Assembly: GCA_045596365.1 (NCBI GenBank)
Contig: JAZOCE010000001.1
Span: 1 to 64,000, forward strand
Source: RGIG4079 sp045596365
GTDB taxonomy: Bacteria > Bacteroidota > Bacteroidia > Bacteroidales > Muribaculaceae
DNA: 64,000 nucleotides
Direction: 5' to 3'
The position numbers were made by a program, and so were the translations under genes. Of this stretch, positions 51,500-61,073 are shown piece by piece. Position 1 is the stretch's first letter. Each line of letters begins with the position of its first letter. Under the pieces are notes generated by a model that saw only the letters and a program-made list of their open reading frames with translations, did not search any database and was not told where the DNA came from.

Positions 51500-53917
51500 A
51501 TGATTAGATTTATTTATATATTATCCGTCCTAACATGCATGCTTGTCCCTTTATGTGGGCTATCTCAAGTTAAAATACATGGAAAGGTAATTGATGAAGA
51601 TAATAAACCACTTGAGTTTGCTACAGTCAGAATACAAGGAACTGCGTTAGGAACAAATACAAATCTTGATGGGGATTATTCAATTACCACAGCGGAAATT
51701 GACACTATTGATGTAGTTTTCTCTTGTATTGGTTTTAAAACGGAAAAACGACAATTAGTTAACGCAAAAGGAGATATTGTCTTAAATATGCGAATGTTTA
51801 AAACGGCAAAGGAATTACAAGAAATAAATGTAACAGAATATAAGAAACAAACCGGCTCTATGATTAAAATAGACCGAGAAAGTTATAAATTTGCCCCAGA
51901 TGTATCAGGCGGTAGCGTCGAGGCTATGTTGACCACTATGGCAGGCGTTAATTCTACTAATGAAATGTCGTCACAATATTCCGTTAGAGGTGGAAGCTAT
52001 GATGAGAACAGTGTATATATTAATGGAATAGAAATATATAGGCCACAACTCATCAGTTCTGGACAACAAGAAGGACTGAGTATAATTAATTCTAATATGG
52101 TGGGAGAAGTTAATTTCTCTACGGGGGGATTTGCGGCAGAATACGGTGATAAAATGTCATCAGCATTAGATATAACTTATCGTGAGCCACAAGCTTTTGA
52201 AGGATCAGCATCAATTAGTTTGATGGGAGGCAGTTTTGCTTTGGGGCAAAATACTGGAGATTTTTCACAGTTGCATGGCGTAAGATATAAGCGAAATGCA
52301 TCACTTTTAAGCTCAATGGAGACTAAGGGTGAATATGATCCGAGTTTCTTTGATTATCAAACACATCTTACATACAAGTTAAATAAAAAATTGAAATTGT
52401 CGTTTCTTGGGAATATAGCCATAAACAATTATAAATTTAAACCGGTAAATCGTTCTACTAATTTTGGCACATCTCAGGATGCGAAACAATTTAAAGTATA
52501 TTTTGATGGTCAGGAAAAAGATAAATTTGAAACCTTTTTTGGCGCATTATCTCTGAACTATAACCCTTCAAAAAAAAGTAATTTCACATTATTGGCATCA
52601 GGATATTTAACCAATGAGTTGGTAGCATATGATATATCAGGTGAATATTGGCTTGATCAAGCGGGAACAACAGGAGGTTCAGGAGAGGCTGTTGGGGGAG
52701 AACTTGGTGTTGGACGTTATCATGAACATGCCCGCAATCGGTTGAAAGCATCAGTGTATTCTCTTTTATTGAAGGGTAATGTCGGTTTGTCCGGGCATAA
52801 TTTAAGTTATGGATTATCTTTTAATCATGAGAAAATACATGATCGTAGTAGAGAATGGGAATTGAGAGATTCTGCAGGATATTCGTTGCCATCGACTGGT
52901 GATGCCGTTTATGTAATATATAATTTGGCATCCCGTCAAGATTTTGGGTCAAATCGTGTCGCCTTTTTTGCTCAAGATACCTACAAATTAAATTCATCAT
53001 TGGGGCTATTCTCATTTAATGGAGGTGTGAGAATTTCCTATTGGGATTTCAATGAAGAATTACTAATAAGCCCTCGTTTTAATGTCTCGTTTATTCCTGA
53101 AGCAAATAATAGTTTTGCGTTAAGATTTGCTACCGGATTATATTATCAGTCTCCCTTTTATAAAGAATATAGAATGCCGGTGATTGATGATGATGGTAAT
53201 ACTGTTATTGCGTTAAATAAAGATATTAAATCGCAATGTAGTTTTCAATTTATCTTGGGTGGGGATTATACATTTAGAGCATTAGAGCGTCCGTTTAAAT
53301 TATCAGCTGAATTATATTACAAACATTTGAGTAATCTTATTCCATACGAAGTAGATAACTTGAAAATAGTTTATAGTGGGCTTAATCAAACTAAAGGTTA
53401 CACAGCAGGTCTTGATATGAAACTATTCGGACAATTTGTTCCCGGGACTGATTCGTGGATTAGTTTCTCTCTTATGAAAACTCAGGAAACCCTTAACGGA
53501 GTAAATGTCCCTCGTCCCACAGACCAGCGATATAGTTTTGCGATGTATTTTACCGACTATTTCCCAAATATCCCTAAATTGAAATTCAGTTTACGAGGTA
53601 TTTTCTCTGATGGATTACCTACTACAGCACCACAATCGAGTCGTGATGCAGGCTATTTTCGTGCACCTGCTTATAAGCGTGTGGATGCAGGATTGTCTTA
53701 TGCATTATTGCCTCCATTAAAAGAGGGGGATGCTCAAAGAACAGGTTTTCTTAAATATCTAAAGAGTGTGTGGTTAGGAGTGGATGTGTTCAATTTGTTG
53801 GATATTTCCAATGTTAGCAGTTATTATTGGGTAACCGATGTAAATGAGATACAATATGCTGTACCAAACTATCTTACGCGCAGACAATTCAACTTCCGTT
53901 TAACGATAGATTTTTAA
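51500..53917 (+). CDS. TonB-dependent receptor with carboxypeptidase-like N-terminal domain
   Basis: An 805-residue outer-membrane receptor. A signal peptide (cleavage near GLSQ) is followed by a carboxypeptidase D regulatory-like beta domain (about residues 24-105, VKIHGKVIDEDNKPLEFATVRI), the plug domain (VEAMLTTMAGVNS, QYSVRGGSYDENSVYINGIEIYRP, INSNMVGEVNFSTGGFAAEYGDKMSS) and a beta-barrel ending in RQFNFRLTIDF with terminal Phe. No SusD-type gene adjoins it, so it is not a canonical Sus pair; a metal, cofactor or small-molecule substrate is possible. It is divergent from the polysaccharide operon. An SGNH hydrolase gene follows after 10 bases. Confidence 0.92.
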   Translation: MIRFIYILSVLTCMLVPLCGLSQVKIHGKVIDEDNKPLEFATVRIQGTALGTNTNLDGDYSITTAEIDTIDVVFSCIGFKTEKRQLVNAKGDIVLNMRMFKTAKELQEINVTEYKKQTGSMIKIDRESYKFAPDVSGGSVEAMLTTMAGVNSTNEMSSQYSVRGGSYDENSVYINGIEIYRPQLISSGQQEGLSIINSNMVGEVNFSTGGFAAEYGDKMSSALDITYREPQAFEGSASISLMGGSFALGQNTGDFSQLHGVRYKRNASLLSSMETKGEYDPSFFDYQTHLTYKLNKKLKLSFLGNIAINNYKFKPVNRSTNFGTSQDAKQFKVYFDGQEKDKFETFFGALSLNYNPSKKSNFTLLASGYLTNELVAYDISGEYWLDQAGTTGGSGEAVGGELGVGRYHEHARNRLKASVYSLLLKGNVGLSGHNLSYGLSFNHEKIHDRSREWELRDSAGYSLPSTGDAVYVIYNLASRQDFGSNRVAFFAQDTYKLNSSLGLFSFNGGVRISYWDFNEELLISPRFNVSFIPEANNSFALRFATGLYYQSPFYKEYRMPVIDDDGNTVIALNKDIKSQCSFQFILGGDYTFRALERPFKLSAELYYKHLSNLIPYEVDNLKIVYSGLNQTKGYTAGLDMKLFGQFVPGTDSWISFSLMKTQETLNGVNVPRPTDQRYSFAMYFTDYFPNIPKLKFSLRGIFSDGLPTTAPQSSRDAGYFRAPAYKRVDAGLSYALLPPLKEGDAQRTGFLKYLKSVWLGVDVFNLLDISNVSSYYWVTDVNEIQYAVPNYLTRRQFNFRLTIDF

Positions 53918-53927
53918 TTAATATTAT

Positions 53928-54611
53928 ATGAAAAATATATTTATAAGTGTAATATTAGCATTAATCCCCATTTTAATGGTTGCTCAAAAAGATAATAAGG
54001 ATTGGGCTCAGTTGGGAAGATATGTTTATCAAAATGCTAAATTAGAAAAAGCTCCTGATGTAGTGTTTTTGGGCAATTCTATAACCGATTGTTGGGTTGA
54101 TACTGTCCCTGAATTTTTTAGTGAAAATAATTATGTAGGTCGTGGTATTTCGGGACAGGTTTCATCTCAGATGCTTGTACGTTTTCGTCAAGATGTTATT
54201 AACATAAGGCCTAAAGCAGTTGTTATTTTGGCAGGAACAAATGATATAGCTGAAAATAATGGGGCGATAACTAATGAGGGGATAATGAATAATATAATAT
54301 CAATGTGTGAACTTGCCAAATTGCATGGTATTACTCCCATATTGTGTTCATTATTACCTTGTGATCATTATTATTGGCTTAAAAATGTAAATATCTATCC
54401 GGCTGGGCGCATAATACAAATGAATGAAATGATAAAGGCATATGCTAAGAAGGAAGGATATGAATATGTTGACTATCATAGTGTAATGTCAACGCCAAAA
54501 GGAGGATTAGACGCAAAATATTCTCGCGATTTAATTCATCCAAATAGAAAGGGGTATGAGGTGATGATGCCTATTGTGAAGAAGTCTATAGATAAAGTGT
54601 TGAAAAAATAG
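53928..54611 (+). CDS. Secreted SGNH/GDSL hydrolase
   Basis: A 227-residue exported esterase-type protein. Signal peptide (MKNIFISVILALIPILMVAQ) and the SGNH blocks in order: block I VFLGNSIT (Ser), block II GRGISGQ (Gly), block III AGTNDIAE (Asn) and block V DLIHPNRKGYE (Asp and His). These four residues form the oxyanion hole and catalytic set, so the enzyme looks active as a deacylase or lipase. It is likely cotranscribed with the TonB receptor. The substrate is unknown; sugar O-acetyl groups are common targets of this fold. Confidence 0.92.
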   Translation: MKNIFISVILALIPILMVAQKDNKDWAQLGRYVYQNAKLEKAPDVVFLGNSITDCWVDTVPEFFSENNYVGRGISGQVSSQMLVRFRQDVINIRPKAVVILAGTNDIAENNGAITNEGIMNNIISMCELAKLHGITPILCSLLPCDHYYWLKNVNIYPAGRIIQMNEMIKAYAKKEGYEYVDYHSVMSTPKGGLDAKYSRDLIHPNRKGYEVMMPIVKKSIDKVLKK

Positions 54612-54625
54612 GTAGAAATAGATAT

Positions 54626-54666
54626 ACAATAAACGCCGGCAATAAAAGATTGCCGGCGTTTATTGT
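54626..54666. terminator. Bidirectional terminator between SGNH gene and prs
   Basis: An 18-bp perfect stem: ACAATAAACGCCGGCAAT (54626-54643) pairs with ATTGCCGGCGTTTATTGT (54649-54666) around AAAAG. It lies between convergent genes. Confidence 0.92.
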
Positions 54667-54682
54667 ATATAGATGTAATAAT

Positions 54683-55627
54683 TTATTTAATCAAGTATTG
54701 TGATGAAATCGATTCGTTTTCGTGAATACGACGAATAGTGTCGGCAAATAGATGAGCAACACTTAAAATGTGAGCTTTTTTACAATCTTTTGTAAAAGGA
54801 ATACTATTTGTAAAAATCATCTCTGTCATACCGCAACTATCAACACGTTCAGATGCCGGATCGCTCATGATTGCATGTGAACATAAAGCGCGTACTGATT
54901 TGGCACCAAATTCCATCATTAAGTCGGCCGCCTTAGTGATTGTTCCTGCTGTATCTACCATGTCATCAACAAGGATGACATTTTTATCTTTAACATCACC
55001 GATTACAGTCATATTAGCGACAACATTTGCTTTTGCACGTTGTTTATGGCAAAGTACCAATGGTACATCAAAATATTTAGCGTAGTTATTCGCGCGTTTA
55101 GCACCGCCAACGTCTGGTGATGCAATAACCATATCTTTGAGTTTGAGAGATTGTATATAAGGAATAAATACTGATGACGAGTATAAATGGTCTACAGGGA
55201 TGTTGAAAAATCCTTGAATTTGGTCAGCGTGAAGGTCCATTGTGATTACGCGGTCAACACCTGCTGCACTAAGAAGATCTGCAACAAGTTTAGCCGCGAT
55301 TGATACACGAGGTTTGTCTTTGCGATCCTGACGAGCCCATCCAAAATATGGCATTACTGCAATAATTGATTTAGCTGAGGCGCGTTTTGCCGCATCAATC
55401 ATAAGCAATAACTCCATCAAGTTATCACTATTAGGGAATGTAGATTGAACCAGGTAAACTTCGCATCCACGAATTGATTCTTCGAAGCATACTTCAAATT
55501 CTCCATCGGCAAAGTATTGTATATTCATTTTGCCGAGTTCTACACCAAGGTCTTTACAGATTTCTTCTGCCATATATTTAGACCGAGTGCCTGAAAAAAT
55601 CTTGAAAGGAGGTAATATTGTACTCAT
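54683..55627 (-). CDS. prs: Ribose-phosphate pyrophosphokinase
   Basis: A 314-residue cytosolic enzyme making PRPP from ribose-5-P and ATP for nucleotide, His and Trp synthesis. FADGEFEVCFEESIRGCEVYLVQS, PYFGWARQDRKDKPR (ATP loop), DLHADQIQGFFNIPVDHLYS and the PRPP-binding VILVDDMVDTAGTI are all present. Length is normal (about 310-320). It has its own promoter element and shares a terminator with the convergent SGNH gene. Confidence 0.97.
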   Translation of the reverse strand: MSTILPPFKIFSGTRSKYMAEEICKDLGVELGKMNIQYFADGEFEVCFEESIRGCEVYLVQSTFPNSDNLMELLLMIDAAKRASAKSIIAVMPYFGWARQDRKDKPRVSIAAKLVADLLSAAGVDRVITMDLHADQIQGFFNIPVDHLYSSSVFIPYIQSLKLKDMVIASPDVGGAKRANNYAKYFDVPLVLCHKQRAKANVVANMTVIGDVKDKNVILVDDMVDTAGTITKAADLMMEFGAKSVRALCSHAIMSDPASERVDSCGMTEMIFTNSIPFTKDCKKAHILSVAHLFADTIRRIHENESISSQYLIK

Positions 55628-55657
55628 ATCTATATTATAGGTGTTTAATTTCTATTG

Positions 55658-55665
55658 CAAAGGTA
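55658..55665 (-). promoter_or_regulatory. Promoter -7 element of prs
   Basis: TACCTTTG on the minus strand fits TAnnTTTG, 30 bases before the ATG, and touches the stop codon of the upstream GH13 gene. No -33 TTTG found. Confidence 0.5.
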
Positions 55666-57411
55666 CTACATTTTAGTATTCTTTGATGATTGTTTTGATG
55701 ATTTTTTCTTAGGAGTTGTAACATTTTTGTGAGTTATCTTCCAAATCACTGCATCGTATGGCCCTACAAAACATTCAAAAGGTGAGTCATTCTTAAATAT
55801 TTTATTCATCTTATCTCCCGAAAGCAATTCGATAGCATTACTGCATGTCCCTTCTGGAATATTTAGGAATTCAAATGCATGTTTAGGTATATTAATTTTC
55901 AAATCGCATGTTTCAGTTGAGAAATTTACAGCGATTAATAATGTTTCTGTTGTTGTGCTACGTAAAAAAGTGTACTGACGATGAGGGTTGAATGAAGGAT
56001 TTTGATAATTAACATACATCAAGTCAAAGAACTTTCCTTCGCTGATTGCCTTTTCGTTATTACAGATATTCAGAATATCTTTATATTTATTCCTTAGCCA
56101 AATTTCGCGACCGCTAAGATTTGTTTCATCGCATTTCCCATCATTAAACCATCGGCGAATTGTCGGTATGCTCCAGTAATCAAATATTGTTGTACGCCCA
56201 TCATATCCGCTATAACCTTCCGCATCTGCAGCTTGTTCTCCAAGTTCTTGCCCTGCATATATCATCATTGCTCCGGTATTAATCATTGAACTGACAATAA
56301 GTGATGGAATAACAAGACCTGGATCGCCGGCATATTGTTTTGATCCGAAACGTTGCTCATCGTGATTCTCCAAAAAGTTTAGCATGTTTGCATTAATTCC
56401 ATCAACTGCTTGCCAACAATTTGTGATGCATGCTGCTGAAACATTAGAACATTGGATTGCTCTCAACGTGTCGTATAAAGTTACTTTATCATATAGGAAA
56501 TCAAAACCACCAATATTAATAAAATCCCGATATAGATTAGTGTCGTAAATCTCAGCAATGAAGATCATTTCAGGGTAATGTTCTTTAACTGCCGGAATTG
56601 CCCATTGCCAAAATTCGAGAGGCACCATGTGTACCATGTCACAACGAAAACCATCAACGCCTTTGCTTGCCCAGTAGCGCAAAATATTAAGCATCTTAAA
56701 CCAAGTATCTGGAATTGGCTCAAAATGGCGAGTCCCATCACCATAGTCTATGCCGTAGTTTAATTTAATTGTATCATACCAATCAAATTCACCAGGGAAA
56801 GCTGTGAAACAATCATTTCCGGATGCTTTTGCCGGGAATTCTTTGTAGGCACTATCACCATGTCCAAGGTTTACATTAGGAGCGAACAATTGGCGTGGTA
56901 TATAGTAAAAGTTATTAGATTGACTAAAAAATTTAGAGTTGTCATCTTCACACCCTAAGTCTTTAATTCCAACAGGCTTTGCGTCAGAGTAATATTGGCG
57001 CGCAACATGATTAGGGACAAAATCTATTATAACTTTCATCCCGGCTTTATGTGTACGGGCAACTAATTGCTCAAATTCTTTTATTCTCTCAGGTACATTT
57101 ACCGCAAGATCAGGATCTACGTCATAGTAATCTTTTATGGCATAGGGAGAACCGGCATTCCCTTTTATAACAAATGGATTGTCATTAGGGATACCATATT
57201 TTGTGTAATCTGTCTTATGGGCATGTTCAATGATGCCGGTGTACCAGATGTGGGTTATACCTAATTCTTTGATAGATTTTAATACTGTAGGTGTTATATC
57301 ATTTAGTTTCCCTGAGCCGTTTTGCTCAAGAGTGCCATATGGAATGCAGTTTTTATTCTTGTTCGCAAAAAGTCGTGGTAATAACTGATAAATTACAGGC
57401 TTTTTATTCAT
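55666..57411 (-). CDS. Cytoplasmic GH13 alpha-amylase family enzyme
   Basis: A 581-residue glycoside hydrolase without a signal peptide. The barrel opens KKPVIYQLLPRLFANKN, with ELGITHIWYTGIIEHA and GMKVIIDFVPNHVAR (region I). Catalytic residues by family position are Asp258 (FRCDMVHM), Glu287 (FIAEIYD) and Asp351 (ENHDEQR). The C-terminal beta domain is followed by a Lys/Ser-rich tail (KKKSSKQSSKN). It probably acts on internal maltodextrin or glycogen, unlike the secreted GH13 enzyme at 13507. Fine specificity (amylase, maltogenic, transferase) is open. Confidence 0.9.
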   Translation of the reverse strand: MNKKPVIYQLLPRLFANKNKNCIPYGTLEQNGSGKLNDITPTVLKSIKELGITHIWYTGIIEHAHKTDYTKYGIPNDNPFVIKGNAGSPYAIKDYYDVDPDLAVNVPERIKEFEQLVARTHKAGMKVIIDFVPNHVARQYYSDAKPVGIKDLGCEDDNSKFFSQSNNFYYIPRQLFAPNVNLGHGDSAYKEFPAKASGNDCFTAFPGEFDWYDTIKLNYGIDYGDGTRHFEPIPDTWFKMLNILRYWASKGVDGFRCDMVHMVPLEFWQWAIPAVKEHYPEMIFIAEIYDTNLYRDFINIGGFDFLYDKVTLYDTLRAIQCSNVSAACITNCWQAVDGINANMLNFLENHDEQRFGSKQYAGDPGLVIPSLIVSSMINTGAMMIYAGQELGEQAADAEGYSGYDGRTTIFDYWSIPTIRRWFNDGKCDETNLSGREIWLRNKYKDILNICNNEKAISEGKFFDLMYVNYQNPSFNPHRQYTFLRSTTTETLLIAVNFSTETCDLKINIPKHAFEFLNIPEGTCSNAIELLSGDKMNKIFKNDSPFECFVGPYDAVIWKITHKNVTTPKKKSSKQSSKNTKM

Positions 57412-57459
57412 GAGTATATTAATATTGGATTTTTTGAAACTATTATGTGTAATATTTTA

Positions 57460-57467
57460 CAAATTTA
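57460..57467 (-). promoter_or_regulatory. Promoter -7 element of the cytoplasmic GH13 gene
   Basis: TAAATTTG on the minus strand, 48 bases before the ATG at 57411, fits TAnnTTTG; no -33 TTTG at the expected distance. Confidence 0.45.
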
Positions 57468-57533
57468 CTTCAAAATATTGATAATATTGTTGCTCTGACA
57501 AAATTTGTGCTAATATATATGAGAGAAAATTTG

Positions 57534-57541
57534 TAAATTTG
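57534..57541 (+). promoter_or_regulatory. Promoter -7 element of valS
   Basis: TAAATTTG ends 27 bases before ATG 57569 and overlaps an earlier in-frame start at 57539, which supports the later start. The nearest TTTG upstream (57504-57507) is too far for the usual spacer. Confidence 0.5.
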
Positions 57542-57568
57542 TACTCAAATTTTAAATATTCTTTAAAC

Positions 57569-60190
57569 ATGAATGAGTTAGCGACAAAATACAATCCAGC
57601 TGAAGTTGAGGATAAATGGTATAGCTATTGGATGGAAAATAATCTATTCAATTCAGTTCCCGATAAGCGTGAGCCTTATACAATAGTAATTCCTCCTCCA
57701 AATGTAACAGGAGTCCTTCACATGGGACACATGCTAAATAATACAATTCAAGATATACTTATCCGTCGTGCCCGCATGGAAGGTAAAAATGCGTTGTGGG
57801 TGCCGGGTACTGACCATGCTTCTATTGCAACAGAGGCTAAAGTCGTCGCAAAACTTGCCTCTGAAGGCATCAAGAAGACCGATTTAACTCGTGATGAATT
57901 CTTGAAACATGCTTGGGCCTGGACAGAAAAACATGGAGGTATAATTCTAGAACAACTTAAGAAACTTGGTGCTTCATGTGACTGGAGTCGTACTGCTTTT
58001 ACAATGGACGAAATACGCAGTAAGAGTGTAATTAAAGTTTTTGTGGATTTGTATAACAAAGGGCTGATTTATCGAGGAGTGCGCATGGTTAATTGGGACC
58101 CAGCGGCATTGACTGCTCTTTCTGATGAAGAGGTTATATATAAAGAGGAGCATAGTAAATTATATTATCTTCGTTATTATATTGAAGGAGAAGATAAGTA
58201 TATAGTAGTAGCGACAACTCGTCCAGAAACAATTTTGGGTGATACTGCTGTTTGTGTAAATCCTAATGATGAGCGATACCAATGGCTCAAAGGTAAAAAA
58301 GTTATAGTGCCACTTGTTAATCGAGCTGTCCCAATCATCATGGACAAATATGTTGAAATGGATTTCGGTACAGGATGTTTGAAAGTAACACCTGCACATG
58401 ACGTAAATGACTATATGCTTGGAGAGAAATATAATCTCCCCACAATTGATATTTTCAACGACAATGGTACAATTAGCGAAGCCGGGGGTATGTATATCGG
58501 TAAAGATCGTTTTGATGTGCGTAAAGAAATTGTTGTTGACCTTGATGCTGCCGGACTTGTTGAAAAAATAGAAGATTACAATAATAAAGTAGGTTATTCA
58601 GAACGAACAAAAGTTGTAATTGAACCGAAATTGTCAATGCAATGGTTCTTAAAGATGGATGAAATCACAATCCCTGCACTTGATGCTGTAATGGATGATG
58701 ATATTAAATTTTATCCTCCAAAATTTAAGAATACCTATCGCCATTGGATGACAAACATCAAAGATTGGTGTATCAGTCGACAGTTGTGGTGGGGGCATCG
58801 AATACCTGCATATTTCTTGCCGGAAGGGGGATATGTTGTAGCGGAATCGGCAGAGGAAGCCCTTGAATTAGCTAAAACAAAAACTGGAAACAGTTCACTT
58901 ACAATAAATGATATTCGCCAAGATGAAGATTGTTTAGATACATGGTTTAGTTCATGGTTGTGGCCAATTTCATTATTTAATGGCATTCTTGATCCTGAAA
59001 ATGAAGAGATAAAATATTATTATCCGACAAGTGATCTTGTAACTGGACCTGATATTATTTTCTTTTGGGTAGCAAGAATGATTGTTGCCGGTTATGAATA
59101 CATGAAGGACAAACCATTTGGCTCTGTTTATTTTACTGGTATTGTAAGAGACAAGATTGGTCGTAAGATGTCAAAATCATTGGGTAATTCTCCTGATCCG
59201 CTTGATTTGATTGCAACATTCGGAGCTGATGGAGTGCGTATGGGTATGATGCTTGCTGCTCCTGCTGGGAATGATATTCTGTATGATGATAAACTATGTG
59301 AACAAGGACGTAATTTTTGTAATAAGATATGGAATGCTTTCCGCCTTGTAAAAGGATGGGAAACGGATGATATTAAACAACCAGAATGTGCAGTGCGTGC
59401 GACACAATGGTTTAAAACGAAATTGGATGAAACACTAATTGAAGTAAAAGACTTGTTCTCAAAGTTCCGTTTATCAGAAGCTTTAATGTCTGTGTATCGT
59501 TTGTTTTGGGATGAATTTTCATCTTGGTATCTTGAAATGATAAAGCCTGCATATGGCCAACCAATTGACAAGAAAACCTATGAAGTAACATTAAGTTATT
59601 TTGATGCATTGTTACGTTTATTGCATCCATTTATGCCATTTATAACTGAAGAGTTATGGCAACATCTTGCAGAACGTAAGGAAGGTGAAACTATTATGAA
59701 TGCCTTGCTTCCAACCTCTGACGCATTAAATGCAGACGCACTTGCGTCGATGGAACGAGCTAAAGAGGTTGTAATAGGGGTACGTGGTGTTCGAGCAGCT
59801 AAAAATATTGCACCAAAAGAAGTTCTTGAATTGAATGTTTTAGGTGAGTTTAATTCAGTTGAATATAGCGTTATTGCTAAACTTGCAAATCTTAGCGCGA
59901 TAAAAGCAACTAAAGAAAAAGATGCATCAGCTGCATCATTTATGGTTGGAACCACTGAATTTAATATCCCATTGGCAAATAATATTGATATTGATGCAGA
60001 ACTTGAAAAACTAAATAAAGAACTTGTTTACTACAAAGGCTTCAAAGAGTCGGTATTAAAGAAATTAAGTAATGAACGCTTTGTAAACAATGCACCGACC
60101 ATAGTTGTTGAAGGCGAACGCAAGAAACTTGCTGATGCTGAAACTAAGATTAAGACAATTGAAGAGAGCATCGTTGCTCTTCAAAAATAG
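57569..60190 (+). CDS. valS: Valyl-tRNA synthetase
   Basis: An 873-residue class Ia synthetase charging tRNA-Val. It starts MNELATKYNPAEVEDKWYSYW. The HIGH motif is HMGH in PPPNVTGVLHMGHML, the editing (CP1) domain lies at about residues 190-340 with TTRPETILGDTAV, and KMSKS is in GRKMSKSLGNSPDP. The anticodon-binding domain follows, then a C-terminal coiled coil (about 805-870) typical of ValRS. Start 57569 is preferred over 57539 because the promoter element overlaps the latter. It is a single-gene unit ending in a terminator. Confidence 0.97.
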   Translation: MNELATKYNPAEVEDKWYSYWMENNLFNSVPDKREPYTIVIPPPNVTGVLHMGHMLNNTIQDILIRRARMEGKNALWVPGTDHASIATEAKVVAKLASEGIKKTDLTRDEFLKHAWAWTEKHGGIILEQLKKLGASCDWSRTAFTMDEIRSKSVIKVFVDLYNKGLIYRGVRMVNWDPAALTALSDEEVIYKEEHSKLYYLRYYIEGEDKYIVVATTRPETILGDTAVCVNPNDERYQWLKGKKVIVPLVNRAVPIIMDKYVEMDFGTGCLKVTPAHDVNDYMLGEKYNLPTIDIFNDNGTISEAGGMYIGKDRFDVRKEIVVDLDAAGLVEKIEDYNNKVGYSERTKVVIEPKLSMQWFLKMDEITIPALDAVMDDDIKFYPPKFKNTYRHWMTNIKDWCISRQLWWGHRIPAYFLPEGGYVVAESAEEALELAKTKTGNSSLTINDIRQDEDCLDTWFSSWLWPISLFNGILDPENEEIKYYYPTSDLVTGPDIIFFWVARMIVAGYEYMKDKPFGSVYFTGIVRDKIGRKMSKSLGNSPDPLDLIATFGADGVRMGMMLAAPAGNDILYDDKLCEQGRNFCNKIWNAFRLVKGWETDDIKQPECAVRATQWFKTKLDETLIEVKDLFSKFRLSEALMSVYRLFWDEFSSWYLEMIKPAYGQPIDKKTYEVTLSYFDALLRLLHPFMPFITEELWQHLAERKEGETIMNALLPTSDALNADALASMERAKEVVIGVRGVRAAKNIAPKEVLELNVLGEFNSVEYSVIAKLANLSAIKATKEKDASAASFMVGTTEFNIPLANNIDIDAELEKLNKELVYYKGFKESVLKKLSNERFVNNAPTIVVEGERKKLADAETKIKTIEESIVALQK

Positions 60191-60206
60191 ATTTCTTATT
60201 TTATAT

Positions 60207-60249
60207 AACTAAAAAAGCTTCCTTTGAATAAAGTGAAGCTTTTTTAGTT
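60207..60249. terminator. Bidirectional terminator between valS and a convergent gene
   Basis: AACTAAAAAAGCTTC (60207-60221) pairs with GAAGCTTTTTTAGTT (60235-60249) around a 13-base loop. The stop of the minus-strand binding-protein gene lies inside the right arm. Confidence 0.85.
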
Positions 60250-61068
60250 TAGATATTTATATTCAAGAGTTTTATAATATTTAGTTTGTTTTGCTGTTTT
60301 TATCCATGAATTTAGGCTATCCCGAAGAATGCTATCATTCCTATTTACAATCCATGGCTGAAATTGCGTGAATGATATATCTGTTGAAATATCAATGAAA
60401 GGATATTCTTTAGCGAGTTTTTGTGCAACTTTTTCATTGATGACTGATTGTTTTATCTCTTCGATTGCAGTCATAATAAATAATTGTTCTGCAGCATAAG
60501 TTGAGTCGCTAATAATGTGTATCGTATCGCCTATTTCGTGAGCAAGATTAGTGATGCGATGGGCGAGAGGAGAATTTGCAACTACCCAAACGCTATCACC
60601 GGCTAAATCAAGTTGAGACTTAACGCGTCTATTAAGAGTAATACTATCTATCCTTTGTACAAGTACTTGTCGATCTAAATAGACAGGTATAGTAAATAGA
60701 TATTTATCGTTAAATTCAGATGTCATAGGGAATTCTGCAATGAGAATATCATATAATCCTTGATCTAATTTTGAGGTAGCTTCAGTTAGCGAAACGATAG
60801 GATGAAATTTTAAATTTAGTTTATGCTCTAATGCAATTTGGCGTATCAAATCGTAGTTAAAACCACCTAAAGTATCTTCGTAAGTATATAATGAGAGAGG
60901 AGAATATTCAATTGCTACATCTATGGTATCGTGACTTGAAAGGATGATAGTTGGCTGATTAAATTTTTTATTACTACATGTTTTAAGCATATACATAATA
61001 ATTACTACTAATAGAAGCAATAGTATGTATGTGACAAAACGACCATTATGTAGTCTCAGTTTTTGCAT
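60244..61068 (-). CDS. Membrane-anchored solute-binding-like protein (SBP family 3 fold)
   Basis: A 274-residue protein with one N-terminal membrane segment (about residues 13-29, YILLLLLVVIIMYML), then a periplasmic two-lobe binding fold. Evidence is IDVAIEYSPLSLYTYEDTLGGFNYDLIRQIA, KLDQGLYDILIAEFPMT, FTIPVYLDRQVLVQR and the ending WIKTAKQTKYYKTLEYKYLN. This matches the N-terminal part of MltF-like proteins or extracellular solute-binding family 3, but the lytic transglycosylase domain of MltF is absent. No permease or ATPase gene is nearby. It starts 5 bases after the putative porin gene, so the two are a unit. Confidence 0.85.
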   Translation of the reverse strand: MQKLRLHNGRFVTYILLLLLVVIIMYMLKTCSNKKFNQPTIILSSHDTIDVAIEYSPLSLYTYEDTLGGFNYDLIRQIALEHKLNLKFHPIVSLTEATSKLDQGLYDILIAEFPMTSEFNDKYLFTIPVYLDRQVLVQRIDSITLNRRVKSQLDLAGDSVWVVANSPLAHRITNLAHEIGDTIHIISDSTYAAEQLFIMTAIEEIKQSVINEKVAQKLAKEYPFIDISTDISFTQFQPWIVNRNDSILRDSLNSWIKTAKQTKYYKTLEYKYLN

Positions 61069-61073
61069 TGACC

